Both the position numbers and the translations under genes were made by a program. From Closterium sp. NIES-65 (Eukaryota > Streptophyta > Zygnematophyceae > Desmidiales > Closteriaceae), in assembly GCA_948144175.1 (NCBI GenBank), contig CANXME010000213.1:3558501-3622500 (forward strand): a stretch of DNA of 64,000 bases, in the 5' to 3' direction. This document shows, piece after piece, positions 1 through 9,794 of this stretch (position 1 is its first letter; each line of letters begins with the position of its first letter). The notes below the pieces were generated by a model. That model saw nothing but the letters and a program-made list of their open reading frames with translations. It made no database searches and was not told the origin of the DNA.

Positions 1-1
1 G

Positions 2-650
2 ATATGCAGAAACTTTGGCCACTTGGCGGATCGATGCAAGCATCGATCTCGCCCTCGCCAGACCAATCCGAGCACTTGGTCCGGCCGACAAGATGCGAGA
101 AACGACACGCGTCCCGCCCAAGGGTATCAACCCCCACCGCGCAACCTGAATCCAACAACTCAGCAGCAGCAGCAGCCATCACAAGCTGCCCCCATCCGCA
201 ACGTCATGGGGAACATGACCATGACGAGCGGCTCTCGTCGCCCGCGCGCACGCTCACTCTCACCTGAGCCGGCGCCCGACCCAATCGAGGCATCTCCGAA
301 CAACAATCCATTCAGCACGCGTCCTGACTACAGCGACGACGACAACCAGGACTGGAATCTACCAGTCCCGCTGCTTGAGAGCCCTCCGCACGTACCTGAC
401 ATGCGGCCGGCACCGATCGACTGGATCGTGCACGAACAATTTTTGAAGGTAGACACTCCACACATCGTCACTCCGCGAATGACGCTGCTCGTGCGAAACG
501 AAAACAGGCGCTACAACAACTGGTACATGGACAGCTGCTGTGGGCAGCATATGGTGGGCTTCGAGCGTTACATATCCAACTCCGTCTCCACTCCCGTCGT
601 CACTTACGTCACAGTGGCGAACAACACACGGCTGCGTGCAAGCGCGCAAG
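2..650 (+). pseudogene. Family-2 copia element D, 3' gag and protease region (5' part cut by window edge)
   Basis: The frame is open from base 2. It begins with the second half of a CCHC zinc knuckle (CRNFGHLADRC, C-x4-H-x4-C), so this is the C-terminus of Gag running into the protease region. A Pro/Gln-rich linker follows, then the protease-like segment WYMDSCCGQHMVG near 520-560 and the downstream VANN signature. The usual copia protease motif is DSGAS; here it reads DSCCG, so catalysis is doubtful. The frame is broken at 650 by a short LTR element flanked by GCAAG, and resumes at 2011 with QGIVVLKARG. The upstream gag and 5' LTR lie outside the window. Assignment to Ty1/copia rests on the same order of domains in copies C, E and H. 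Confidence 0.8.
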
Positions 651-789
651 TGTCAAAAGTAGTAGTACAAAGTTTAGAAACAAAAAGAGGGATTTCACTA
701 GCAGCAGTTGGGATACATATATCAAACCCTAAGTGGGCTGTACCCGCTATAGAGCACCCCACTACAGGCTAGATAATAACATTCTGACA
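651..789 (-). repeat. 3' LTR of pol-less element copy 1
   Basis: Starts TGTCAAAAGT, ends TTCTGACA, and is adjacent to GCAAG. About nine differences from its partner at 1868-2005. Confidence 0.9.
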
Positions 790-1815
790 CACCCCGATAG
801 CCAAAGTGGGGTGTAATCAGCACAATGAGCAGGCATAGCAGGAGTTCACAATAATAAGCAAAGCTAGAGGTAATCACGGCGGGCAAGTGAGGAGGAGGAG
901 GAACTGTGGAAGGAGAGAAGATGGGAGGCAACGACTGAAGCTGCAGAGGCACGGGCACAGGAGCGGCTGACTCAGTGGCTACCGAAGCAAGGGCGACGGA
1001 CTACTGGAGTGACTAGCTCCGCGGCTAAGACGAGCGGCACGAGCAACGGACCCACTGGCGACTAGTGCAACATGCTCACTGGCTACTGAAGCAAGGGCGA
1101 CGGACTACAGGCGCTGCAGGCGACACGACAGCTACCTCCACACAACCTCCTCCAACTGACCCACACCCTTGACACACACCCTAACTGCTTCACCCCTAAC
1201 TCCACTCCCATGTCACCCCCTCGTCCCACTCCGACGGCTCCAACACAACACATCCACCCCCTCAGCGGCAGCTGCAGCACTGGGAGACGGAAGAGGAGGA
1301 GGAGCAGGGGACGGCGCACAGAAACTGCACCCCCATACCCCCCACCCCCAAACCCTAATTCAGGAGAACGGGCAGCAGCAGGGGTGGGGCGCCGTCAGAA
1401 GCACGGGGGACAGCGGGTAGCTCAGGGGCAGAGAAGAACGGGCCGCCCACGGGCCTGGGACAGCCAGACGAACCGCGCGCAGGCGGCCTGAGCCGCGCGC
1501 GGGCCTGGCGCAGCCCGTACGGGCCGCGCTCGGGGCTAGCGCAGCCCGCGCTGGCCGGGACGGGCGACCGGGGACGACGGGCTGGTCCCCGTCGCCCGTC
1601 AAAGCGCCCCCCCGGGGGCGACGCGCGGACCGACGGGGCAGAGAACCGCCGCACGCCCTGGGGCGCACGGCGGGCAGAAAACCGCCGCGCGCCTCGGGGC
1701 GCACGGCGGGCAGAAAACCACCGCATGCTCCGAGCGCGCGGCGGGAAGAAAAATCCGTCGCACGCCACGGGGCGTGCAACACACAGAGTAGTAGTGGCAG
1801 CGGAAGCATTGAGGT

Positions 1816-1867
1816 GGTGGGCCCATACACAGGAACGACCCAGGAGGGTCGACCTGCTCTGATACCA
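1816..1867 (-). promoter_or_regulatory. Primer-binding site, post-PBS hairpin and GGGCCCACC box of pol-less copy 1
   Basis: On the minus strand this reads TGGTATCAGAGCAGG, then a CGACCC/GGGTCG stem with a TCCT loop, then GGGCCCACC. The primer site fits the 3' end of initiator Met-tRNA. The stem differs in sequence from those of the copia elements but keeps the pairing. Confidence 0.75.
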
Positions 1868-2005
1868 TGTCAAAAGTAGCAGTACAAAGTTTAGAGACAG
1901 AAAGAGGGATTTCACTAGCAGCGGTTGGGATACATATAGCAAACCCTAACGGGTTGTACCCGCTATAGAGCACCCCACTATAGGCTAGATAATAACATTC
2001 TGACA
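1868..2005 (-). repeat. 5' LTR of pol-less element copy 1
   Basis: Starts TGTCAAAAGT and ends TTCTGACA; followed by GCAAG at 2006-2010, the same 5 bp that precede the left LTR. Confidence 0.9.
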
Positions 2006-2010
2006 GCAAG

Positions 2011-5000
2011 GCATCGTGGTGCTCAAGGCACGAGGGAGCCGAACGCACATCACACTTAACGACGTGTTGATTGTGAAGAACCTGCGCTTTAATTTACTCT
2101 CGGCGGCGCAACTCCTGGATTGCAGAGTCATCCTTAGCATCGACCCCGAGTCGCGCGACATCCTGCTCCACTTCACGATGCCGAACAAGAAGCGCAAGCA
2201 GATCGGACGGGCGCGCGCCGAGAACGGCGTATACGTTTTCGACTTCGACATTCCCAAATGCAGCGGCGATTCGCAGAAATTGATTGACCTTGTCCCCCTG
2301 CGCTTCGAACACATTCATCGCCGCGATTGGAAGCACCCTGATGGGCGCCCCTGGGTGCCACACCACTCACACCCGCGCGAGCTCGCGCTGCACGACCCCA
2401 ATCCCGACGGCGTCTGCAGAGACTGCCACACACCAACGTCTTCGACGAGCGCGATCGCCGGCCGTGGCCTTGCCGCCATTCGCGAAGCAGAGCGCGACGC
2501 ACCGCCTGAAGAGGGTCTCTCCCAGCTGGAGTTGGAAAAAGCTACACGGGTCGTATTCGGCACACCGGAACACCCTCTTCCCGAACCCACATCCCAGCAT
2601 CTCTAAGGAATGCTCCGCGGCGTTGGCGTCGGCACCTTCGACGCGCATGGGAATCCCCGGCCCTACACCGAACGGAAGGCGGCAGAGATCTACTCTCACC
2701 GGCGCGATTCCAAGAAACGGCTCTTGCCCACGGAAGAAGAGGCATTGGCGCAACAAGAAGCCGAAGGGCTTCGGCGGAAGAGCCTCGCCGAGGCACGCGG
2801 AACGCTCGCCTGGGAGCAGGACGAGGAAAGCGCCCCCAATGAAGGGGGGTGGGGGAGCGCCGGCGGATGGGGAACGAGCGACACCAACGGCTGTGGCGTC
2901 GCAACCGGCGGATGGGGCGCAGCAACAGGCGCAAACATCGGCGGATGGGGCGCCGCACAAAGTGGCGAGACGAGCAGCTGGGGAGCTTTCCGCGAGGATC
3001 AAAGGGGGGAAGGGGAAGAAGAACCTGCGCATGCTGAGGTCGAACCTCCAGTTGTTCCTCTCGGACGCCTTCCACGCCGCCCTGCGTTAGGACCACCGCC
3101 GCCTGACATCCCTTCAGGTAGTGACCCCTGGGACACCATTGACTGGGGAAGTGAACCACTCACCTCGCGACGCACTGTCTACGGACCTGCCCTTGAACCG
3201 CGCGAACCAACGTTCGTACTTGGCACGATCCCCGGAACCAACATTCCCTACTCCGTCATGCGCGACAGAGAATTTCTCATCCTCATGCTAACGACGACGA
3301 ACGAGGAAGAAGAAGAGAACGAGGGAGCAACGCCTACACCTGCACCGGCACCTGACGAAGACCTCGGAGCCGCACTGGAGAGCTACATGCGCACATCTGG
3401 ATTCAGCGCCGTCGACGCCATCTTGCATCAGCGCCTAGGTCACCCCTCGCGCGTGACCCTGAAGAACTGCATCGAAGCCGGCGTCTTTGCACCTGGCGCG
3501 CTGTTGCGCCCTGACGGCTCCGAAGTGAGAGGAGGGACTCACCCGTGCAGCTGCACTGTTTGCCCCGAAGCTGCGTTGAGTCACCAGCCCTTCCCCCTAC
3601 TCGAGCCAGGAACCAATCGCTACGCCAAGCTTGAGAAGGTTTACAGTGACTTTCTCAACGTAGGACACTGCGGCATCGACGACGAACTCTACACATTTAC
3701 CTTCGTCGACGCCGGAACGCGCCACGTGTGGGTCGTAAACATGGAAGTGCGTAGCAGAGCCTTCGAAGCATTCCGCCTGTTGCTGGCGCACACGCAGCGG
3801 CAATCTGGGGAGAAATTGAAGATCTGGCAGTCCGATGGTGCGGCGGAGTTCAGGAGCAAGGAACTGCAGGATTACCTCGCGCAAAAGGAGATCGAGCATC
3901 ACATCTCCCTCCCCTATGCGCACCAGCAGCAGGGCGTAGCGGAGCGCACGAATCGCACTCTCATGACGAAGGTACGAGCGCTAATGCGGCAGGCAAAGCT
4001 CCCGCCGATCTACTGGACCTACGCGATGCACCACGCCGTGCGGGTGCACAACCTGCTGTCAACCACCGCAATCACCGGCAACTCCTCGCCGCACGTGAAA
4101 TGGACGGGAAGAAAGGGGGACACCTCCATGCTCCGCGTCTGGGGCAGCATGGTTCAATACCGACCGCCAACATCAACCATCGGGAAGTTCAAGAGCCGCG
4201 CGCGCTGGGGAATCCACCTCGGCATCAGCCACGAACACAAGGCGTGGATCATCCTGGATCTCCTAAGCCAGAAAATCAAGAATGCGCGCGATGTAATCTT
4301 CTACGAGCGACTGTTTCTGCAACAATTTCGTGACGACGAGCAGACGAACGCAAACCGCGTCTACGCCAACAAGGGCCACAGCTACGCCTCACCTGAGGAC
4401 GAAGCAGCAGCAGCAATTCTGGAGCAGGATCCCAGAGGCGAGTTCACAAGGGGCGATCGCCGCGACGACAACGACGATGATTCCGGTGAAGGAGGAACAT
4501 GCGCAACAGGAGGAGGCGCAGCAGGAGGAAGCAGAAGCGGCGGAGACACAGCACCGCCAACACCGCCTGAACCAGAAAGCGATGATGACGACGTGCAGGA
4601 AGTCGTCACTCAACATCGCCACGACAACACTGTCACCGGTCTCCAGCTACTTGGACTACACGCTGCCATCTCCACTGCTCCGCGCATCATCGAACCTAAG
4701 AACCCACGGCAAGCTCTCACAGGCCCACACCGCAAGGAGTGGCGCGAAGCAATGGATGCGGAAATCCGGGCACTCGAGTCACGCGACACCTGGGTGCTCG
4801 TCGACCGTGCAGCAGTAAAGGGGAGAAGGATTCTCTCCGGCAAATGGGTCTTCCGAGTGAAGACAGGAGCCGACGGAAGGATTGAGCGATTCAAGGCACG
4901 CTGGGTGGTACGCGGCTACGATCAAAGGCACGGGATTGATTTTGACCAGACATTTGCACCGGCCAGCCGTCACACGTCCGTCAGAATTCTCCTCGCCATC

Positions 5001-5788
5001 GCAGCCGCACGACACCTACCACTCCGGCAGATCGATGTGAAGAATGCGTTCCTGTACGCGTTAGTGGACGCCGTGATCTACGTGGAACAGCCACACACTT
5101 ACGGCGACGGAGACCTACACGTCTGTCAGCTACGCAAGGCAAGTCCCTTTATGGGATCAAACAGGCACCGAGACTCTGGCAGCAATACCTACACAACATA
5201 CTGCTTGAAATCGGGTTCAAGCAGCTGCCTCACGATCCTGGAATGTATCGCCGCGATTTCCGCGGCGAATACATCCTCCTCACAGTCTACGTCGACGACC
5301 TTCTCTACACAGGCTCAAGCAACGAACTACTCGAGTAGTTTGAGAGAAGCCTCGCAGGGCGCGTCGACATCACCTGCAATCATGACGTGAAGCAGTTTCT
5401 CGGACTCAACATCACCTACTCGCCGGAAGCCATTCATCTCTCAGCAGCGAAGTATGCGGAGGAGCTTAGCAAGCGCTTCAACATTGCGCCTGCACCACTC
5501 TCCACCCCTTACCGCACTCCAGGACCCAACCACAAGCCTGACAACAAAGCCCTGTCCCCTGGTGGGCTTCACACTGACCAGCAGCAGTTGGAATGCCTGC
5601 TTTTCGCATCTGTCACCTGCAGGCCCGACCTCTCCTACATTGCGAGCCAGTTGGCTCAGTACTCACGCAAACCAGCGGCTGGGAATCTCTCAGATCTTCA
5701 GCGAGCCCTTCAATTCTTCATCTCCATGCCCAATGTCGGGCTCAGTTATTCCACCACCGTTAGGCTAGAAGTGTGCGAACCTTCCTGA
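2011..5788 (+). pseudogene. Family-2 copia element D, protease-integrase-RT polyprotein (broken)
   Basis: Continues the frame of 2-650. Order: end of the protease-like domain (2011-2300), a Glu-rich spacer, a WG/GW repeat stretch (2845-2990), pre-integrase zinc region HQRLGHPSR...CSCTVC (3427-3560), integrase core with the acidic positions at SDFLN, QSDGAAEF and QGVAERTN (about 3640-3960), a Gly/Asp/Ser-rich linker, and RT from 4740 (FKARWVVRGYDQRHGIDFDQTFAP). Defects visible: TAA replaces the Gln codon of QHLQGML at 2604-2606; a frameshift near 5128 moves the RT off frame; a stop lies in LLE*FE near 5336; RT resumes at 5387 (KQFLGLNITYS) and stops being homologous near 5750, so RNase H is absent. 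Copy E shares the RT frameshift and stop, so both descend from one already defective copy. Confidence 0.85.
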
Positions 5789-6092
5789 GGTGATCCTGGT
5801 TACGATCACTTCTGATCGCAACACCCCTTAGTTCACATCGTTTACACCTTCACCCTTTCCTTGTTCCACCATTACTGTCTTTCTGTATAAATTAGCTTGT
5901 TCCTACACCCCTTATCAGACTTGCCTGATACAATGCTCTTTGTTGTGTAGTTGCATCTTGATCTACGGGCTAGCTATGGGAGACTTGATAATATCTGAAA
6001 AACCATCGAATATACTTTATAAAAATAACAAAACAGGATAGGAGATAACGATTTTCGACAAAGTTGTGTAGGTGCCCATACACTTGCGGTAT
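5789..6092 (+). repeat. Non-coding 3' segment shared by elements D and E
   Basis: AT-richer sequence that follows the truncated RT and recurs almost unchanged at 19522-19825. The match ends sharply at GCGGTAT in both places, after which the flanks differ. It contains a short TGATC...GATCA inverted repeat at its start. It may be LTR or genomic DNA carried with the truncated element; I could not match it convincingly to the family-2 LTR at 62584. Confidence 0.6.
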
Positions 6093-6308
6093 CATAAGTT
6101 GATCGTAGCCCAGGATTTGCTCAGGAAGGTTCGCTTGAGGAGAGGTAGTGTTGGTGGGCCCTTGATCTCAAATGGCAGAGTGAATGTAAAATGCTTGAGA
6201 TGATTAAAACATGCAGGTACAGGAATTATAAATATGAGTAAAGGGAAGACGAAACGACCTAGCTAGCCATGTACTCTAAGGGGTACATTCCCTTATTCAA
6301 ATATATTC
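6093..6308 (-). repeat. Probable family-2 LTR remnant
   Basis: About 150 bp here (GATCGTAGCC...GAGTGAATGTAAAATG...GAGATGATTA) resemble, in the same order, the minus-strand LTR of element H at 62584-62736 (GATCGCAGGG...GGGTGAATGTAAATG...GAGATGATAA). It lies downstream of the truncated RT of element C on the same strand, so it may be the 3' LTR of C, though the RNase H region between them is missing. Boundaries are not resolved. Confidence 0.45.
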
Positions 6309-9300
6309 TTAAGTGTGCGGCTCGTACGGTTTCGTAACTGTTCCCGCCAAAACCATCCTGCCTGCAGCTGCCCGGTGCTGTCTCCTCTGACGGTCCAGAT
6401 GTCCTGTAACTGTTTGACGCTTCGATTCAGTTCCAAGCGTCTGACGTTTCGCATTCATTCCCGGTATTGCGTGTTTCTTTTGGTGCGGCGAGGAGTGCTT
6501 AGTAATATCAAATATTACTATTCGTAACTCCTCTACTCCTCTCCTCTGGTTCGGTCCGGGGGTTCGGTAGGGAGTTGAGAGAGGTGCAGGTGAAATGTTG
6601 AACCGCTTCCCTAACTCCTCTGCGTACTTAGCCGCTGAAAGGTGAATGGCTTCAGGCGCGTAGGTGATGTTGAGGCCTAGGAACTGCTTCACCTCGTAGT
6701 TGCATGTGGTGTCGACGCGCCCCGCCAGAGCCTTCTCGAACTGATGGAGGAGCTCGTTGTTTGAACATCTGTAAAGCAGATCGTCGACGTACACAGTGAG
6801 GAGGATGTATTCGCTGCGGAAGTCGCGGCGGTACATCCCTGGATCGTGTGGCATTTGCTTGAACCCGATTTCAAGCAGGATGTTGTGACGTAGAGTGACT
6901 TGCTTGGGTAGGTAGAGTGACTTGCGCAGCTGACATACGCGCAAGTCTCCTTCGCCGTAGGTGTGTGGCTGCTCCACGTAGATCACGGCGTCTACTAACG
7001 CGTACAGGAACGCATTCTTCACCTCTATCTGACGTAGTGGCAGGTGCCTTGCAGCTGCGATGGCGAGCAGGATGCGGACGGAGGTGTGGCGGCTGACTGG
7101 GGCGAAAGTCTGGTCGAAGTCGATCCCATGCCTCTGGTCATAGCCGCGAACCACCCAACGCGCCTTGAAGCGCTCGATCGTCCCATCCGCTGCGGTTTTT
7201 ACGCGGAAGACCCATTTCCCCGAGAGGATTCTTGCGCCCTTGATCGCTGCGCGGTCGACGAGCACCCAGGTATCGCGCGACTCCAGTGCCTTGATTTCTG
7301 CGTCCATCGCCTCACGCCACTCCTTGCTGTGTGGTCCAGAGAGTGCTTCGCGCGGGTTTCGGGGCTCGATGATGTGTGGTGCCTTCGAGGTTGCGGTGTG
7401 AAGCCCGAGCAGCTGCAGCCCTGAGATGGTGCTGTCGTGGCGACGTTGCGGGATGACCTCCTGCACATCATCGTCATCGCTCTCCGGTTCAGGTGCTGGC
7501 GGTGTTGCGCCTCTGCCGCTTCCGCCTGTTCTGCTTCCGCCCGTTCCGCCTATTCCTCCTCTTGAGGAATCATCGTCGTCGTCGTCATCGCTGCGCCGGT
7601 TTTCCCACGCGAATTCCCCCCTTGTGTCCTGCTCTAAGATTGCTGCAGCGGCTTCGTCTTCGGGTGTTGCGTAGCTGTGGGCGTTGTTGGCGTAGACCCG
7701 ATTTGCATTCGTCTGCTCGTCGCGGCGGAACTGGTCGAGGAAGAGACGCTCGTAGAAGATGATGTCGCGAGCGTGAGTGGTTTTCTGAGTGAGGAGGTCC
7801 AGCACGATCCACGCCTTGTGCTCGTGACCGATGCCGAGGTGGATTCCCCAGCGTGCGCGGCTGGCGAATTTGCATATGGTTGAGGTCGGCGGGCGGTATT
7901 GAACCATGCACCCCTGCTGCTGGTGCGCGTAGGGGAGAGGAATATGGTGCTTGATCCCCTCCTGTGTCAGGAAGGTCTGCATCTGGTTGCTCCTGAATTC
8001 TGCCGCGCCGTCAGATTGCCAAATCTTGAGTTTCTTCCCAGATTTCCTCTCCGCATGCGCCAGCCAAAGCCGAAATACTTCGTACGCTCTGTCGCGCGAC
8101 TCCACATTCACGACCCACACGTAGCGCGTACACCTTGTGCAACTTGGGGTAACAATTCGTTCCAGGTTCGAGTAGCGGGAACGGTTGGTGGCTCAGCGCA
8201 CCTTCAGGGCAGACAGTGCAGTTGCGCGGATGTGTCGCGCCGCTTACTTCGGAGCCGTCGGGGCGCAGGAGTGCGCCAGGAGCGAAGACGCCTGCGTCAA
8301 TGCAGTTTTTCAGCGTCGCACGGGAAGGGTGTCCGAGGCGCTGGTGCCAGAGTGCGTCGTCAGCGCGAAAGCCGGAGGTGCGCATGTAGCGCGTGCGTGC
8401 TTCCTCAGGGTCTTCTTCAGGTGCAGGGGTGGGTTCTGTTGCTGCTTCCTCTGCTTCTTCTTCTTCTGCCGTGGTAGTCAGCATCAGCGCCAAAAATTCT
8501 CTGTCCCGAATTATGGAGAGCGGGATGTTGGTCCCAGGGATGGTTCCAGGGACGAAGGTGGGTTCGCGGTGCTCAGGGGCAGGTCCATAGGCGGTGCGAC
8601 GTGGTGTTGACGGTTCGTTGCCCCAGATGATAGTGTCCCATGGATCGCGGCGCGGGGGGTTGTCAGGAGGAGGTAGTGCAAGTGGAACATGGCACGGGGG
8701 ACGACCGAGAGGAACGATTGCGGGTGTTGCCTGAGTTTCCTCAGCTTCATCTTCCCCCCCCTTTCGTTCTTCGCGGAGAGTACCCCAGGCGCTATTGTCG
8801 GCGCCAGTTGCGGCGCCCCATCCGCCGCTCGCATTGGCCCAGGTGCCGCCGCTTTCTCCCCAGCCGCTAGTGTCGCTTGTTCCCCATCCGCCAGCGCTCC
8901 CCCATCCTCCTTCATTGGAGGCATTTTCTGCCGCTTCACCTCCCCAGGCGGCGCAAGCGAAGGTCCCGCGTGCTTCTGCGAGACTTTGCTAGCGAAGCTC
9001 CTCAGCTTCGCGGCGCGCCAATTCTTCCTCTTGCTCCACGGTGAGTTTCTTCGTCAAATCGCGTTGATGAGGGTAGGTCTCCAGGAATTTCTCGTGGGTG
9101 TAGGGTCGCGGCTCGCCACGGGCATCAAAGGTGCCGACGCAAGTTCCGCGCAGCATCCCCTGAAGGTGTTGCGAGGGGGGACCGATGAGGGGATGCTCTG
9201 GGGTGCCGAAGACGCCGTGGGTAGTGACTTCAAGTTCAAGCTGCGACATCCCTTCCCTTGGGGGCGCGTGGCACTCTGCTTCAGCGATGACGGCGAGTCC

Positions 9301-9409
9301 CCGGCCGGCAATCGCGTTCGTTGAAGTCGTCGGTGTGTGACAATCCCTGCATATTCCATCCGGATCGGGATTGTGTAGTGCCGTTTCGCGTGGGTGGGGA
9401 TGGTGCGGC
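6309..9409 (-). pseudogene. Family-2 copia element C, protease end to RT (interrupted by element B)
   Basis: Minus-strand pol of family 2, separated from its upstream part (16640-17028) by element B. Reading from 9409: CRDCHTPTTSTNAIAGRGL, a Glu-rich spacer, a WG/GW-rich stretch (about 8775-8945), pre-integrase HQRLGHPSRATLKNC (near 8370), a frameshift near 8100, integrase core from WVVNVESRDRAYEVF, a Ser/Asp-rich linker, and RT with FKARWVVRGYDQRHG and TVYVDDLLYRCS. Defects: about 65 residues are missing between HQQQG and CMVQYRPP compared with D, which removes the third catalytic acid of integrase; the RT loses homology after TPYRTPGPN near 6555 and runs into unrelated sequence to the stop at 6309. 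It cannot encode a working integrase. Confidence 0.85.
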
Positions 9410-9541
9410 TGTTGAAATGAACGAACAGGAATGATTGAACTAACAATGAAGTCATTACAAGTCCCTAACCCTAGAATTGTGTACCCCCTATAGGCTAACC
9501 CACTGTAGCCTAAACAAGCACAACATATATAATGTTTGACA
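9410..9541 (-). repeat. 3' LTR of element B
   Basis: 132 bp, inverted TG/CA ends; flanked on the outside by GCGGC and on the inside by the purine tract (CCCCCATAGG... on the plus strand). Confidence 0.95.
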
Positions 9542-9794
9542 CACCCCCATAGGCGAAGTGGGGGAGAACTAGGGGTCACAAGACCAGTCAAGTAAAACAA
9601 AGCAAAGCAAGCTCAGGGTGGATCACAAAGTCACCACACATTCCGAGCACAAGTTCAAGGCCACAAGGCCAGTTTACATGCAGGAGTACATATATATATA
9701 AGGCTAGACAAGCAAGAGCAGGTATATATATATGTAACAGTACAAGCAAGGTCAAGAGGTGACCAAGTGAGGCAAGACAGGTACAAGACCCAGC

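Larger units (their letters stand above)
651..2005 (-). mobile_element. Pol-less short LTR retrotransposon (1.36 kb), copy 1
   Basis: Two LTRs of 139 and 138 bp (TGTCA...TGACA) enclose about 1.08 kb. The element is flanked by GCAAG at 646-650 and 2006-2010, which is a 5-bp target duplication inside the protease region of element D. Read on the minus strand, a primer site TGGTATCAGAGCAGG follows the right LTR and a purine-rich CCCCACTTTGGCTATCGGGG-like stretch precedes the left LTR. No gag, integrase or RT is present; the open frames are Pro/Arg-rich low-complexity sequence. The LTR core and the post-primer hairpin resemble those of the family-1 copia elements, so it was probably mobilised by them (inference). 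The LTRs differ at about nine positions, so it is among the older insertions here. A second copy is at 33220-34568. Confidence 0.9.

Noticed and set aside
1355..1942. 195-codon Arg/Pro-rich minus-strand frame in pol-less copy 1
   Set aside because: Low-complexity translation of GC-rich repeat that runs through the LTR and primer site; copy 2 has no matching frame.
3290..5788. Caulimovirid or other viral polyprotein
   Set aside because: Integrase precedes RT, GAG-pre-integrase and UBN2-type Gag are present and the elements have LTRs with 5-bp duplications; this is Ty1/copia.
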